DNA of 53,866 nt from JBLNBU01 sp050260215 (GTDB taxonomy: Bacteria; Pseudomonadota; Alphaproteobacteria; Rhodospirillales; Magnetospirillaceae), in the NCBI GenBank assembly GCA_050260215.1, contig JBLNBU010000248.1:1-53866 (forward strand). The letters run 5' to 3'. Every line of letters starts with the position of its first letter. Position 1 is the first letter of the stretch. A program made the position numbers and the translations under genes. The notes beneath the pieces were generated by a model. It was given only the letters and a program-made list of their open reading frames with translations, was not told where the DNA came from and ran no database searches. This document shows positions 31,660-39,571 of this stretch, in pieces.

Positions 31660-32426
31660 CCCCTCCCCGGCAGCTGGGCCAGCCAGTCCTCGTAGGCCTT
31701 GCGCAGGATGCCGCCGTCGACGCACAGCGTGATGAAGCGCAGCCCCATCTCAAGCAGCTGCGGCACCACCGCCGGCGACCCGGCATAACCGCCCACCGCC
31801 AGCCCGTGGCCGCGGATGCGCCGCACCATGTCGCGGTACAGCGCCCCGAATTCGGGGTCGTCGTAGCTGCACACCATCCCCAAGTCCTGGGCCAGATCGT
31901 AGTTGCCGATGAACACCACGTCCAGGCCCGGCAGGCGGCAGATGTCGTCCAGCTCGGCCAGGGCCTTGCGGTCCTCGATCATCAGGATCGACAGCACGTT
32001 GGGGGCCTGGCGCTCGACGTGGCTCTTCTCGTTCTTGATGTCGAACATGGAGCAGCGGGTCAGCGTCGCCATCCCACGCGACGCCGGGCCGCCGTAGCGC
32101 ATCTGCTTCAGGTACCCGGCCGAGGCGGCGGCGTCCTCGACGTGGGGCACCATCACCCCCTTGGTGCCGGAATCGAGCACGCGCAGGATGTTGGAGTTGT
32201 GCCCCGACGGCACCCGGGTCACCGGCAGCATGCCGTGGGCTTCCGCCGCGCAATAGAGCGACGGCAGGTCCGAGAACGAGTGCGGGCCGTGCTCCATGTC
32301 GAAGACGATGAAGTCCATGCCCGCGGCACCGATGATCTCGACCACCGTGGTGTGGTCCAGATGCGACCAGGTGCCATAGACCGGCTGGTCCGCCTTCAGG
32401 CGGGCCTTCAGGGTTGCGATGTCCAT
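31656..32426 (-). CDS. HpcH/HpaI-type pyruvate aldolase
   Basis: Class II metal-dependent aldolase of 256 residues; the family reversibly joins pyruvate or a relative to an aldehyde, giving 4-hydroxy-2-keto acids such as 2-keto-3-deoxy sugar acids. Key residues line up with HpaI: His46 (FDMEHGPHS), Arg71 (TRVPS), Glu151 (LMIEDRKAL) and Asp177 (IGNYDLAQDLG); the GTKGVMVPHVED segment is the usual GAxGVxVPHV. It follows the SDR gene by one base and overlaps the glycosyltransferase gene by four bases. In this setting it may build (rather than degrade) a ulosonic-acid precursor; that is an inference. Confidence 0.87.
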   Translation of the reverse strand: MDIATLKARLKADQPVYGTWSHLDHTTVVEIIGAAGMDFIVFDMEHGPHSFSDLPSLYCAAEAHGMLPVTRVPSGHNSNILRVLDSGTKGVMVPHVEDAAASAGYLKQMRYGGPASRGMATLTRCSMFDIKNEKSHVERQAPNVLSILMIEDRKALAELDDICRLPGLDVVFIGNYDLAQDLGMVCSYDDPEFGALYRDMVRRIRGHGLAVGGYAGSPAVVPQLLEMGLRFITLCVDGGILRKAYEDWLAQLPGRG

Positions 32427-32427
32427 G

Positions 32428-33177
32428 TCAGGGCAGCACCGCGCCGCCGGCGACGCTGATCACCTGGCCGGTGATGTAGCTCTGCTCGTCCGAGGCCAGG
32501 AACACGCAGGTCGAGGCCACGTCGGACAGCTGCCCGGCGCGCTTCTGCAGGGTCATGGCGACGATCTTGTCGCCGTCGGGACCGGCCAGTTCGTCGGCGG
32601 TCTGCTCGGTCCACATGATGCCGGGCGCGACGGCGTTGACCAGGATGTTGTGCTCGGCCCCATAGCGGGCGGTGACCGCGGTCAGGCTGTTCAGGCCCGC
32701 CTTGGACACGGCGTAGTGCACGGTCTTGGGGCCGTGGTACTGGCCGGCGACCGAGCTGATGTTGACGATGCGCCCGCCGCCCCGCTTGATCATGTAGGGG
32801 AACACCTCCTGGGAGCAGCGGAACGGCCCCTTGAGGTTGACGTCCATGATGCGGTCCCAGTCCTCGTCGGTGGTCTCGAGGAAGAAGCAGCGGTTGTTGA
32901 TGCCGGCGTTGTTGACCAGGATGTCGATGCCGCCGAAGGCCTTTTCCACCTCGGCGAAGGCCTTCTTCACCTGGTCGCGGTTGCGCACGTCCATGGCCAC
33001 CGCCATGGCCTTGCCGCCGGCCTTGGCGATCTCGGCCACCACTTCGGCGGCGGCGTCCGCCCGCTCGGAATAGCCCACGGCCACTGCCGCACCTTCGCGC
33101 GCATATTCCAGCGCGATCGCCCGGCCGATACCCCGGCTGCCGCCGGTGATCACCGCAACCTTGCCCTTGAGCCGCAT
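32428..33177 (-). CDS. Short-chain dehydrogenase/reductase
   Basis: A 249-residue classical SDR of the FabG-like type. NAD(P) motif TGGSRGIGRAIAL at residues 11-23, NNAG motif ILVNNAGINN, and catalytic Ser-Tyr-Lys in NISSVAGQYHGPKTVHYAVSKAG (Ser near 140, Tyr near 152, Lys near 156). The AAGGAGG ribosome-binding site is 5 bases upstream. It opens the minus arm of the locus, divergent from an APH-type kinase, and is followed one base later by the aldolase gene. It probably oxidises or reduces a sugar hydroxyl in the same pathway; substrate unknown. Confidence 0.88.
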   Translation of the reverse strand: MRLKGKVAVITGGSRGIGRAIALEYAREGAAVAVGYSERADAAAEVVAEIAKAGGKAMAVAMDVRNRDQVKKAFAEVEKAFGGIDILVNNAGINNRCFFLETTDEDWDRIMDVNLKGPFRCSQEVFPYMIKRGGGRIVNISSVAGQYHGPKTVHYAVSKAGLNSLTAVTARYGAEHNILVNAVAPGIMWTEQTADELAGPDGDKIVAMTLQKRAGQLSDVASTCVFLASDEQSYITGQVISVAGGAVLP

Positions 33178-33211
33178 CAATCCTCCTTCAACAATAAAGC
33201 CCTCGCCGGGC

Positions 33212-33250
33212 GGGCGCGTCCGCGCCCTTGGCCGCGGCCTCGACGGCCGC
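33212..33250 (-). promoter_or_regulatory. Two tandem GC hairpins in the divergent promoter gap
   Basis: GGGCGCG-TC-CGCGCCC (33212-33227) and GCGGCC-TCGAC-GGCCGC (33234-33250) lie side by side 35-75 bases upstream of the SDR start. They could fold in the SDR-operon leader (attenuation) or insulate the divergent units. Confidence 0.35.
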
Positions 33251-33251
33251 T

Positions 33252-33266
33252 GTGTGGTGGCCACAC
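33252..33266. promoter_or_regulatory. Inverted repeat between SDR and kinase genes
   Basis: GTGTGG-TGG-CCACAC, 6-bp perfect arms, about midway between the divergent starts (33177 and 33361). A candidate operator controlling both arms of the locus. The rest of this 183-base gap shows only a weak AT-richer stretch (33316-33330). Confidence 0.35.
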
Positions 33267-33360
33267 GGCAGACAATGAAGCCGCACTGCGCGAGCGCTCG
33301 ACTCGCGAGGACGGCCAATATTACAGTAGCCGTCCTTGGAAGGAACCCAGAAATCTCCCG

Positions 33361-34410
33361 ATGACCCAGCCGCCATCGTTCGACGAAGACCGCTTCATCG
33401 CCCTGCTCGCCCCGGTGCTGGAGCGCCTGATCGGCGGCAGCGGCGCCCCCCAGGTGCTGGGCCGCATCTCGGGCAACATCAACCGGGTGCTCGAACTGGG
33501 ATACGCCGGCCGGCGACTGGGCGCGCGCATCACCGTCGACGCGCGCCACTTCCGCTACGAGCGCGACGTCATCAAGGAGGTGCTGGCCGTCCTGCTGCTG
33601 TCCTACGGCAGCGGCTCCATCGGCGACGCCACCCTTCGCCGCATCGTCGACGGCGCCCTGTCGAGCCCGGTGGGCAAGCATGTGGGCCACGCCTGGGTGC
33701 GGCCGATCCTCTACTACGACTGGTCTTGCACCGAATTCCCCTGCCCGTTCTTCCTGTTCGAGTGGATCGACGGCGATGCCCTGTGGCGGGTGCCGACGCC
33801 TGAGCGCTACGCCCAGGCCGGGGTCGAGCTGGCCCGCCTGCACCGGCTCGGATTCGAGAACTTCTACCAGGACCTGTTCGCCATCGACCGCCATGCCCAG
33901 GACTGGCAGCAGCGCTTCCGCACCGCCTGGGAGCACGAGCTGGCCGAGGCCGCGCCGCGACTGCCGCCCGAACTGCTGCTGCGCCTGGGCGCGGTCGACC
34001 TGGACGCCATTCCCGCCGGCCGCCCGTGCCTGGTCCACAACGACTATTCGGGCGCCAACATCCTGGTCGCCCCGGAAGGCCTCAAGGTCATCGACTGGGA
34101 CAACTGGGTGGTCGACTGCCCGGAACTGGACATGGTCAAGATGAAGTACTGGACCGCGCTGGACGCCGACGGCCGCCTGGTCCACGACGCCGGCCTCTAC
34201 CAGGCCTTCCGCGACGGCTACGACGGGGCCGCCGCCGAACCGATCCACCCGGCCCGCCTGGCCGCCTACGAGCGCCTGTGGCTGCTGCGCACCTTCAATT
34301 TCGAGTCCTCGCGCGGGCCGGCGGCGCCGACGCACACCGAAACCGTTCCCTCCTGGCGCGCCGCCTATCCCGGCCCCGGCGCTTATCTCGACTTCCTGAC
34401 CCGCGTGTGA
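33361..34410 (+). CDS. APH-fold (aminoglycoside phosphotransferase-like) small-molecule kinase
   Basis: A 349-residue soluble kinase of the APH/choline-kinase fold. The catalytic loop is LVHNDYSGANILV with Asp228 and Asn233, and the metal-binding DFG equivalent is VIDWDN with Asp245. The region ITVDARHFRYERDVIKEVLA supplies the ATP-binding N-lobe, although a classical lysine motif is hard to place. Members phosphorylate antibiotics, choline, homoserine or sugars. Located first in the plus arm with a KdsB-like cytidylyltransferase and a phosphatase-like gene, a sugar or sugar-acid substrate is more likely than an antibiotic. The RBS is weak (AGGAACC, about 17 bases away). Confidence 0.8.
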   Translation: MTQPPSFDEDRFIALLAPVLERLIGGSGAPQVLGRISGNINRVLELGYAGRRLGARITVDARHFRYERDVIKEVLAVLLLSYGSGSIGDATLRRIVDGALSSPVGKHVGHAWVRPILYYDWSCTEFPCPFFLFEWIDGDALWRVPTPERYAQAGVELARLHRLGFENFYQDLFAIDRHAQDWQQRFRTAWEHELAEAAPRLPPELLLRLGAVDLDAIPAGRPCLVHNDYSGANILVAPEGLKVIDWDNWVVDCPELDMVKMKYWTALDADGRLVHDAGLYQAFRDGYDGAAAEPIHPARLAAYERLWLLRTFNFESSRGPAAPTHTETVPSWRAAYPGPGAYLDFLTRV

Positions 34411-34442
34411 TACGCGGACGCCAGCCATCACCGGAGAGCACC

Positions 34443-35231
34443 ATGGACATCGCCATCGTCATTCCCGCCCGCTTCGGGTCGCGCCGCCTGCCCGGCAAGC
34501 CCATGGTCGCCATCAAGGGCATCAGCCTGCTCGAGCGCGTCTGGCGCATCGCCAAGGCGGTGAACGGCGTCAGCGCCGTCTATGTCGCCACCGACGACCA
34601 GCGCGTCGCCGACCACGCGCACAGCTTCGGCGCCGAGACCATCATGACCGATCCGGCCTGCGAGAACGGCACCGAGCGCGTCTGGCAGGCCATGGGCCGC
34701 ATCGGCGCCAAGCACGACGCCGTGGTCAACCTGCAGGGCGACGCCGTGCTGACGCCGCCGTGGGTGGTCCAGGCCCTGGTCGACGCCTTCCACAAGGACC
34801 CGTCCATCTCGATGGTCACCGCCGCAGTGGCGCTGACCTGGGAGACCCTGGCCGACCTGCGCCGGCTGAAGAGCCAGAGCCCGACCAGCGGCACCACCGT
34901 GTGCATGGACAAGTTCGGCCATGCGCTCTACTTCTCGAAGGGCATCATCCCCTACCTGCGCATCGTCGACGAAACCAAGCCGCCGCCGGTGCATCGCCAC
35001 ATCGGCATCTACGGCTATTCGCTGAAGGCCCTGGGCGAGTTGGCGACGCTGGAACAGACGCCGCTGGAGAAGGCCGAGCAGCTGGAGCAGCTGCGCGCGC
35101 TGGAAAACGGCATCCCCATCCAGGTGGTGCTGGTCGACTACAAGGGCCGCACCCACGGCTCGGTCGACGCGCCCGAGGACATCCCCGAGATCGAGGCCAT
35201 CATCGCGGCCCAGGGCGAGCTGGTCCCGTGA
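34443..35231 (+). CDS. KdsB-like CMP-ulosonate synthetase (3-deoxy-manno-octulosonate cytidylyltransferase family)
   Basis: Activates a keto-deoxy sugar acid with CTP to a CMP-sugar; 262 residues. The nucleotide-binding start IPARFGSRRLPGKPM (residues 8-21) is intact. It departs from ordinary KdsB elsewhere: NGTER (75-79) instead of SGTDR, and NLQGDAVLTPP (97-106) where KdsB has QGDEP, so metal-binding Asp100 stays but the Glu-Pro is lost. VHRHIGIYGYSLKAL and THGSVDAPEDI match the C-terminal half. A GGAGAG RBS precedes the ATG. It is 32 bases after the kinase gene and overlaps the next gene by four bases. A substrate other than KDO is suspected. Confidence 0.82.
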   Translation: MDIAIVIPARFGSRRLPGKPMVAIKGISLLERVWRIAKAVNGVSAVYVATDDQRVADHAHSFGAETIMTDPACENGTERVWQAMGRIGAKHDAVVNLQGDAVLTPPWVVQALVDAFHKDPSISMVTAAVALTWETLADLRRLKSQSPTSGTTVCMDKFGHALYFSKGIIPYLRIVDETKPPPVHRHIGIYGYSLKALGELATLEQTPLEKAEQLEQLRALENGIPIQVVLVDYKGRTHGSVDAPEDIPEIEAIIAAQGELVP

Positions 35232-35875
35232 GCGGCGCTCCCTCCCGCATCCTGGTCGTCCGCCACGGCAACACCTTCGGCCCCGACGACCGGGTGGTGT
35301 GGGTCGGGCGGCGCTCGGACCTGCCGCTGGTCGAGAAGGGCCTGGAGCAGGCGCACGCCGTCGCCGCCGGCCTGAAGGCGGCCGGGCTGGTGCCCACCTG
35401 CGCCGTCTCGGGCAACCTCAAGCGCACGCGGGTCTCCGCCGACATCGTCGCCGCCGAGCTGGGCATCGCCGACCGCCGCATCGATGGCCGCCTGGACGAG
35501 GTCGACTACGGCGTGTGGGAGGGCAAGAGCAGCGAGGAGATCCAGGCCATCCCCGGCCATGCCGAGCTGATGGAAGCCTGGCAGAAGCACGACCGCTGGC
35601 CCGAAGGTGCCGGATGGGGCAGCACCCGGGCCGACGTGGTCGGCGCCCTGGCCTCGCTGCTGGCCGACATGGCCGAGGGCAAGGGCGGCGCCCTGCCCCT
35701 GCTGGTGTCCAGCAACGGTATCCTGCGCTTCGCCCCCGAGGTGCTGGGCGCCACGGTGCCCGCGGGGACGACCCTGCAGTTGAAGACCGGGCACATGGGC
35801 GTGCTGGACCGCTCGGAGGGCGGCTGGACGGTGGCGGGGTGGAACCTGGACCCCGCCCGGCTGGCGGAGCTGTAG
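35228..35875 (+). CDS. Histidine phosphatase (phosphoglycerate-mutase-like) protein with altered active site
   Basis: A 215-residue protein of the histidine phosphatase superfamily: RHG motif at Arg12-His13-Gly14 (VVRHGNT), SGNLKRTRVSADIVAAELG and DEVDYGVWEGKS with the conserved Glu. The second catalytic His, normally in a VxHGG segment, is replaced: LLVSSNGILRF puts Asn163 there. It may have low phosphatase activity, use another acid (a His follows in TGHMG), or act otherwise. The GTG start overlaps the KdsB-like stop by four bases (GTGA), so translation is coupled. It could dephosphorylate a phosphosugar acid as KdsC does in KDO synthesis; that is an inference. Confidence 0.78.
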   Translation: MSGAPSRILVVRHGNTFGPDDRVVWVGRRSDLPLVEKGLEQAHAVAAGLKAAGLVPTCAVSGNLKRTRVSADIVAAELGIADRRIDGRLDEVDYGVWEGKSSEEIQAIPGHAELMEAWQKHDRWPEGAGWGSTRADVVGALASLLADMAEGKGGALPLLVSSNGILRFAPEVLGATVPAGTTLQLKTGHMGVLDRSEGGWTVAGWNLDPARLAEL

Positions 35876-35947
35876 TCACAGCGCACGACTTGCCGGGGCT
35901 TGGTTCCCGGTGGATACTGCCCCTGTCGTCGACCCGCGGAGAATCGG

Positions 35948-37654
35948 ATGTCCCAGACGCAGACCGACGGTTTTGCCGCCGAGGCCATTGCCGAACTCCG
36001 CCAAGCGGTGTCGCCCATCGAGGGCGTGTTCACCGAACTAGGTGAAACCCTTGGCCGGGTGGTGCAGTCGCTGTCGGCCATCACCGGCGAATTCGGGGCC
36101 CTGGCGCAAAGGCTGGACGACGACCGCCTGACCACCTCGGTGGGCGAGCTGCAGGCCGCGGCCCGGCGCATCGGCGAGCTGGCCCACACCCAGGCGGCCA
36201 CCGGCGAACTGGAACACATCACCAGCCTGGCCGCCGGCATCGCCGGCAATGTCGGCCGTTTGCGCAAGACCATCGGCGAGGTCAAGGTCCTGGCCGTCAA
36301 CGCCAAGGTCGAGGCCGCCCACATCCGCGCCCGCGACATGGACTTCTCGGTGTTCACCCGCGAGATCGGCCGGCTGGCCACGGTGGCCGAGGAAGGCCTG
36401 GACGCCATGCAGCGCGAGCTGGACCAGCTGACCGCCCTGGTGCGCTCCGCCCAGGCCGAGCAGCAGGAGTTCCAGCGCACCCACAGGGAATCCCTGGGCA
36501 CCGTCGGCGGGCGCATCGACGCCGGGCTGGCTTCGCTGGTCGACCACCGCAGCCGCTCGGCCGAAGCGGTTGCCCGCCTGGCCGAGGAATCCGCCCGCGT
36601 CGGCCAGCGGGTCGGCGCCGCGGTCATGGCCTTGCAGATCGGCGACATCACCCGCCAGCGCATCGAGCACGTGTGCGAGGCCTTCGAACTGGTCGACAAG
36701 GCCATGGCCGCCGGCAGCGACCTGTCGGCCGACGAGCGCAAGCTGCTGATCGCCGAGGTCTCGCGCCTGCAGGCCGCCCAGCTGACCCGTACCGCCGACG
36801 AACTGGAAGCCGAGGCCGCGCGGCTGTCCGACAGCCTGACCGGGCTGATGGGCGAGACCGAGGCCATGCGCCGCGAAGGCGCCGAGGCCTATGGCGGCGG
36901 CCATGGCGGATCCTTCCTCGAGGAACTGGGCGACGAGGTCGAGAAGGCAGGCGCCCTGATGGACCGCTACGGCGAGGCGCGCGGCGAAATCGAGCGGGTG
37001 GTCTCGGCCGTCGGCACCGCGGTCGAGGCCATGCTGCGCAACGTCGAGGCCGTGCGCTCCATCGAGGTCGACATGCGCCTGATGGGCCTGAACGCCACCT
37101 TGAAATGCGGCCGCCTGGGCAGCGAGGGCCGGGCGCTTTCGGTCATCGCCCAGGAACTGCGCGCCTATGCCAACCGCACCGTCGACGACTCGCGCGGACT
37201 GATGCAGCGGCTGGACTCCATCGCCGCGGCCGCCGATTCCATGGAAAAGCAGTGGGAAGAGCGCGCCACCGGCAACGGCCTGGACGACATCACCACCGCC
37301 ATGCGCGCCGCGGTGTCGGTGTTCGACGACGCCGGCGGCGAGCTGGCAACCGCGCTGGCCCGATTGGTCGACAACGGCGGCAGCGCCGCCAACCACCTGC
37401 AAAGCGCCAGCCGGCGCATTGCCGACCATGCCGGCCTTGCCGCTCGCCTGCGCCGGGTCGCCCAGCGGCTGGAACGCACCGCCGGCGAGGCCGATCCAAC
37501 CGACCCGCGCCTGGGCGAAATGCGCAACCATGTGCTGCGCCTTCTGGAAGGCCGCTACACCATGGCCAGCGAGCGGGTCATCCACGCCCTGTTCGCCGGC
37601 GACGAGGCCGAGGCCGCACCTGCGCCGGTTTCCGCCGAAGACTTCCTGTTCTGA
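35948..37654 (+). CDS. Soluble methyl-accepting-chemotaxis-like protein with two signalling hairpins
   Basis: A 568-residue, almost wholly helical, coiled-coil protein without signal peptide or membrane segment. Two separate stretches resemble the hairpin tip of chemoreceptors: KVLAVNAKVEAAHIRARDMDFSVFTREI (residues about 113-140) and MRLMGLNATLKCGRLGSEGRALSVIAQEL (about 376-404), compared with LLALNAxIEAARAGExGxGFxVVAxEV. The tip residues diverge, so CheA/CheW binding is uncertain. The start at 35948 has a GGAGAATCGG site. No chemotaxis operon is near; a receiver gene follows 83 bases later. Probably a cytoplasmic sensory scaffold. Confidence 0.72.
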   Translation: MSQTQTDGFAAEAIAELRQAVSPIEGVFTELGETLGRVVQSLSAITGEFGALAQRLDDDRLTTSVGELQAAARRIGELAHTQAATGELEHITSLAAGIAGNVGRLRKTIGEVKVLAVNAKVEAAHIRARDMDFSVFTREIGRLATVAEEGLDAMQRELDQLTALVRSAQAEQQEFQRTHRESLGTVGGRIDAGLASLVDHRSRSAEAVARLAEESARVGQRVGAAVMALQIGDITRQRIEHVCEAFELVDKAMAAGSDLSADERKLLIAEVSRLQAAQLTRTADELEAEAARLSDSLTGLMGETEAMRREGAEAYGGGHGGSFLEELGDEVEKAGALMDRYGEARGEIERVVSAVGTAVEAMLRNVEAVRSIEVDMRLMGLNATLKCGRLGSEGRALSVIAQELRAYANRTVDDSRGLMQRLDSIAAAADSMEKQWEERATGNGLDDITTAMRAAVSVFDDAGGELATALARLVDNGGSAANHLQSASRRIADHAGLAARLRRVAQRLERTAGEADPTDPRLGEMRNHVLRLLEGRYTMASERVIHALFAGDEAEAAPAPVSAEDFLF

Positions 37655-37684
37655 TTGACCGCGACAGCCGGCGCAGGCTATGAC
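37655..37684 (+). promoter_or_regulatory. Probable promoter of the receiver gene
   Basis: -35 TTGACC (37655-37660) begins at the base after the preceding stop codon; an 18-base spacer leads to -10 TATGAC (37679-37684). It would give a leader of about 45 bases before the chosen ATG at 37738. Confidence 0.45.
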
Positions 37685-37737
37685 GTTAGCATGTACCCTG
37701 AATGGGGGAACCCACCCGTGCCGCTGGTGACCAGTCG

Positions 37738-38184
37738 ATGACCGCAGCCAAGTCCGAACCCTTCCAGATCATGTTGGTCGAGGATGAGCTGGCCGATGCC
37801 GAGCTGGTCCGATATGCACTGACCCAGGGCAAGATATTCGCCGAGTTGCACCACGTGGTCGACGGCGTCGCCGCGCTGGCCTATCTCGAATCGGCCGACC
37901 AGGGCCAGTCCGGGCATCCGCGTCCCGACCTGATCTTGCTGGACCTCAACATGCCGCGCATGGATGGCCCGACCTTCCTGGGCAAGCTGCGGGCCGATGC
38001 GCGCTGGCGCACCATCCCGGTGGTGGTGCTGACCACCTCCGAGGTGGAACGCGACGTCCAGCAGGCCTACGGCCTGGGAGCCAACAGCTTCATCACCAAG
38101 CCGGTGGACGTCGACCACCTGTTCCACGCCATCCGCACCACCGCCGACTACTGGTTCGGCGTCGTGCGGCTGCCCAACGGGTGA
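37738..38184 (+). CDS. Single-domain response regulator (Rcp1-like)
   Basis: A 148-residue receiver domain with no output domain. Acidic pair in LVEDE (Glu15, Asp16), phospho-acceptor Asp69 (LILLDLNMPRMDG), Thr99/Thr100 and Lys121 (FITKPVD). The long loop before Asp69 and the LVEDELADAELVRYAL start match the Rcp1/phytochrome-response-regulator type. It may shuttle phosphate or act by protein contact. An in-frame ATG at 37702 would add 12 unconserved residues. It is convergent (2 bases apart) with a sigma-54 activator that lacks its own receiver. Confidence 0.85.
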   Translation: MTAAKSEPFQIMLVEDELADAELVRYALTQGKIFAELHHVVDGVAALAYLESADQGQSGHPRPDLILLDLNMPRMDGPTFLGKLRADARWRTIPVVVLTTSEVERDVQQAYGLGANSFITKPVDVDHLFHAIRTTADYWFGVVRLPNG

Positions 38185-38186
38185 GA

Positions 38187-39296
38187 TCAGGGGCCGCCAC
38201 CCCGGTCCAGCACGATCCCGTACTTGTCGATCAGCCGGTACAGCGTCACCCGCGACACCCCCAGGTGTTCGGCGGTGCGCTTGATGTTGTGGCGATGCGC
38301 CGCCAGGGCCTGGCGGACTAGGTTGCCCTCCATCTCGCGCCGCGCATCGTCCAGCGACGCCCCGCCGCCGCCCGGCTCTTCGGGCAGGGCCAGGTCGTCG
38401 GCGCGGATCAGGGGGCCGTCGGCCATCACCACGGCGCGGCGCACGGTGGCGATCAGTTCGCGGATGTTGCCGGGCCATCCATAGCGCCGGACCAGCGCCA
38501 CCGCGTCGGGCGACATGCCGCGGATGGCCTTGGCCGCCTCGCGGGCGAACTTGGCGACGAAGTGGGCGGCCAGGGTATCGATGTCCTCGCCGCGCTCGCG
38601 CAGCGGCGGCATCTCGATGGTCAGCACGTTCAGGCGGAAGAACAGGTCCTCGCGGAAGCGGCCTTCGGCGACGGCGCGGCGCAGCGGCACGTTGGTGGCG
38701 GCGATCACCCGCACGTCGACCTTGATGGGATGGTGGCCGCCGACCCGGTCTATGGTGCTTTCCTGCAGGAAGCGCAGCAGGTTGGCCTGCATGTCCAGCG
38801 GCAGGTCGCCGATCTCGTCCAGGAACAAGGTGCCCTTGTCGGCAGCCTGGATGCGGCCGATGCGGCGCTGGTCGGCGCCGGTGAACGCCCCTTTCTCGTG
38901 CCCGAACAGCTCCGAGGCGACCAGGGTCTTCGGCAGGGCGGCGCAGTTGATGGGCACGAACGGGGCGCCGGCACGGATCGAGCGGCGGTGGACGGCGATG
39001 GCCGCCAGCTCCTTGCCGGTGCCGCTTTCGCCGGTGATCAGCACCGGGGCCTCGGTGGCGGCGACCTTGCGGATGGTGTCGAACAGCTTCAGCATCGCCG
39101 GGCTGCGCCCCACCATGGACGGTTCGCCGGCGTCGATGCGATCGGCCTGACGGGCGGCCAGCGCCGGCCGCAGCCGCTCGGCCAGGGCAGGGTCGACGGC
39201 CAGCCACTCCATCACCAGGGCCGCCAAATATTCGGCACCCAGATCCGTGAGCATGTCCTTGGTTATTTCTCCGACGCCCGGAGTATGGGCCGACAT
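38187..39296 (-). CDS. Sigma-54-dependent transcriptional activator without receiver domain
   Basis: A 369-residue enhancer-binding protein. The AAA+ core carries Walker A GESGTGKE (89-96), the sigma-54 contact loop GAFTGA (136-141), Walker B LFLDEIGDLP and the arginine-finger region FREDLFFRLNVLTIEMPPLRER. A Fis-type helix-turn-helix ends the protein (NIKRTAEHLGVSRVTLYRLIDKYGI). The first 60 residues hold no receiver, PAS or GAF domain, so it may be controlled by a partner protein or by level. The start at 39296 has GGAAG about 5 bases upstream; the earlier Met at 39449 is rejected. It diverges from the beta-barrel gene, with 385 bases between the starts. Confidence 0.88.
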   Translation of the reverse strand: MSAHTPGVGEITKDMLTDLGAEYLAALVMEWLAVDPALAERLRPALAARQADRIDAGEPSMVGRSPAMLKLFDTIRKVAATEAPVLITGESGTGKELAAIAVHRRSIRAGAPFVPINCAALPKTLVASELFGHEKGAFTGADQRRIGRIQAADKGTLFLDEIGDLPLDMQANLLRFLQESTIDRVGGHHPIKVDVRVIAATNVPLRRAVAEGRFREDLFFRLNVLTIEMPPLRERGEDIDTLAAHFVAKFAREAAKAIRGMSPDAVALVRRYGWPGNIRELIATVRRAVVMADGPLIRADDLALPEEPGGGGASLDDARREMEGNLVRQALAAHRHNIKRTAEHLGVSRVTLYRLIDKYGIVLDRGGGP

Positions 39297-39553
39297 CGAC
39301 TTCCTGTCCTTTGCTGAGGCATGGACAGTGTTGCAGACCGGCGGCCGGCTTTCACACCATCTTTCGGAGTGAGGATACGCGCTTTCGTGCCCACGCCTTA
39401 TGCCGCCACTCCACTTGGGCGGAAGCCGCCTCGACCGGCTTAGTCGCACAGTTCCGGCGCGGTGGCGAATGTGCCGCCATTACCCCCACCCCTGCCCCGT
39501 CCGGCGAAACACGCCAAAGTCCTCATCCGTCCGTGAACAGGCTGGATATAGAA

Positions 39554-39571
39554 GTCATCAGTAATGATGAC
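39554..39571. promoter_or_regulatory. Perfect inverted repeat upstream of the beta-barrel gene
   Basis: GTCATCA-GTAA-TGATGAC, 7-bp perfect arms, 111 bases before the barrel-protein ATG and 258 bases before the sigma-54 activator start. It sits in the AT-richer part of the 385-base gap (39297-39681). No convincing -24/-12 or -35/-10 element was found in the gap. Confidence 0.45.

Noticed and set aside
33361..34410. Antibiotic-resistance aminoglycoside phosphotransferase
   Set aside because: Only the fold is shared; the gene is embedded in a sugar-acid locus and lacks mobile-element context.
30250..35875. Ordinary KDO biosynthesis operon
   Set aside because: No kdsA, kdsC, kdsD or waaA is present; an HpcH/HpaI aldolase and altered KdsB motifs do not fit.
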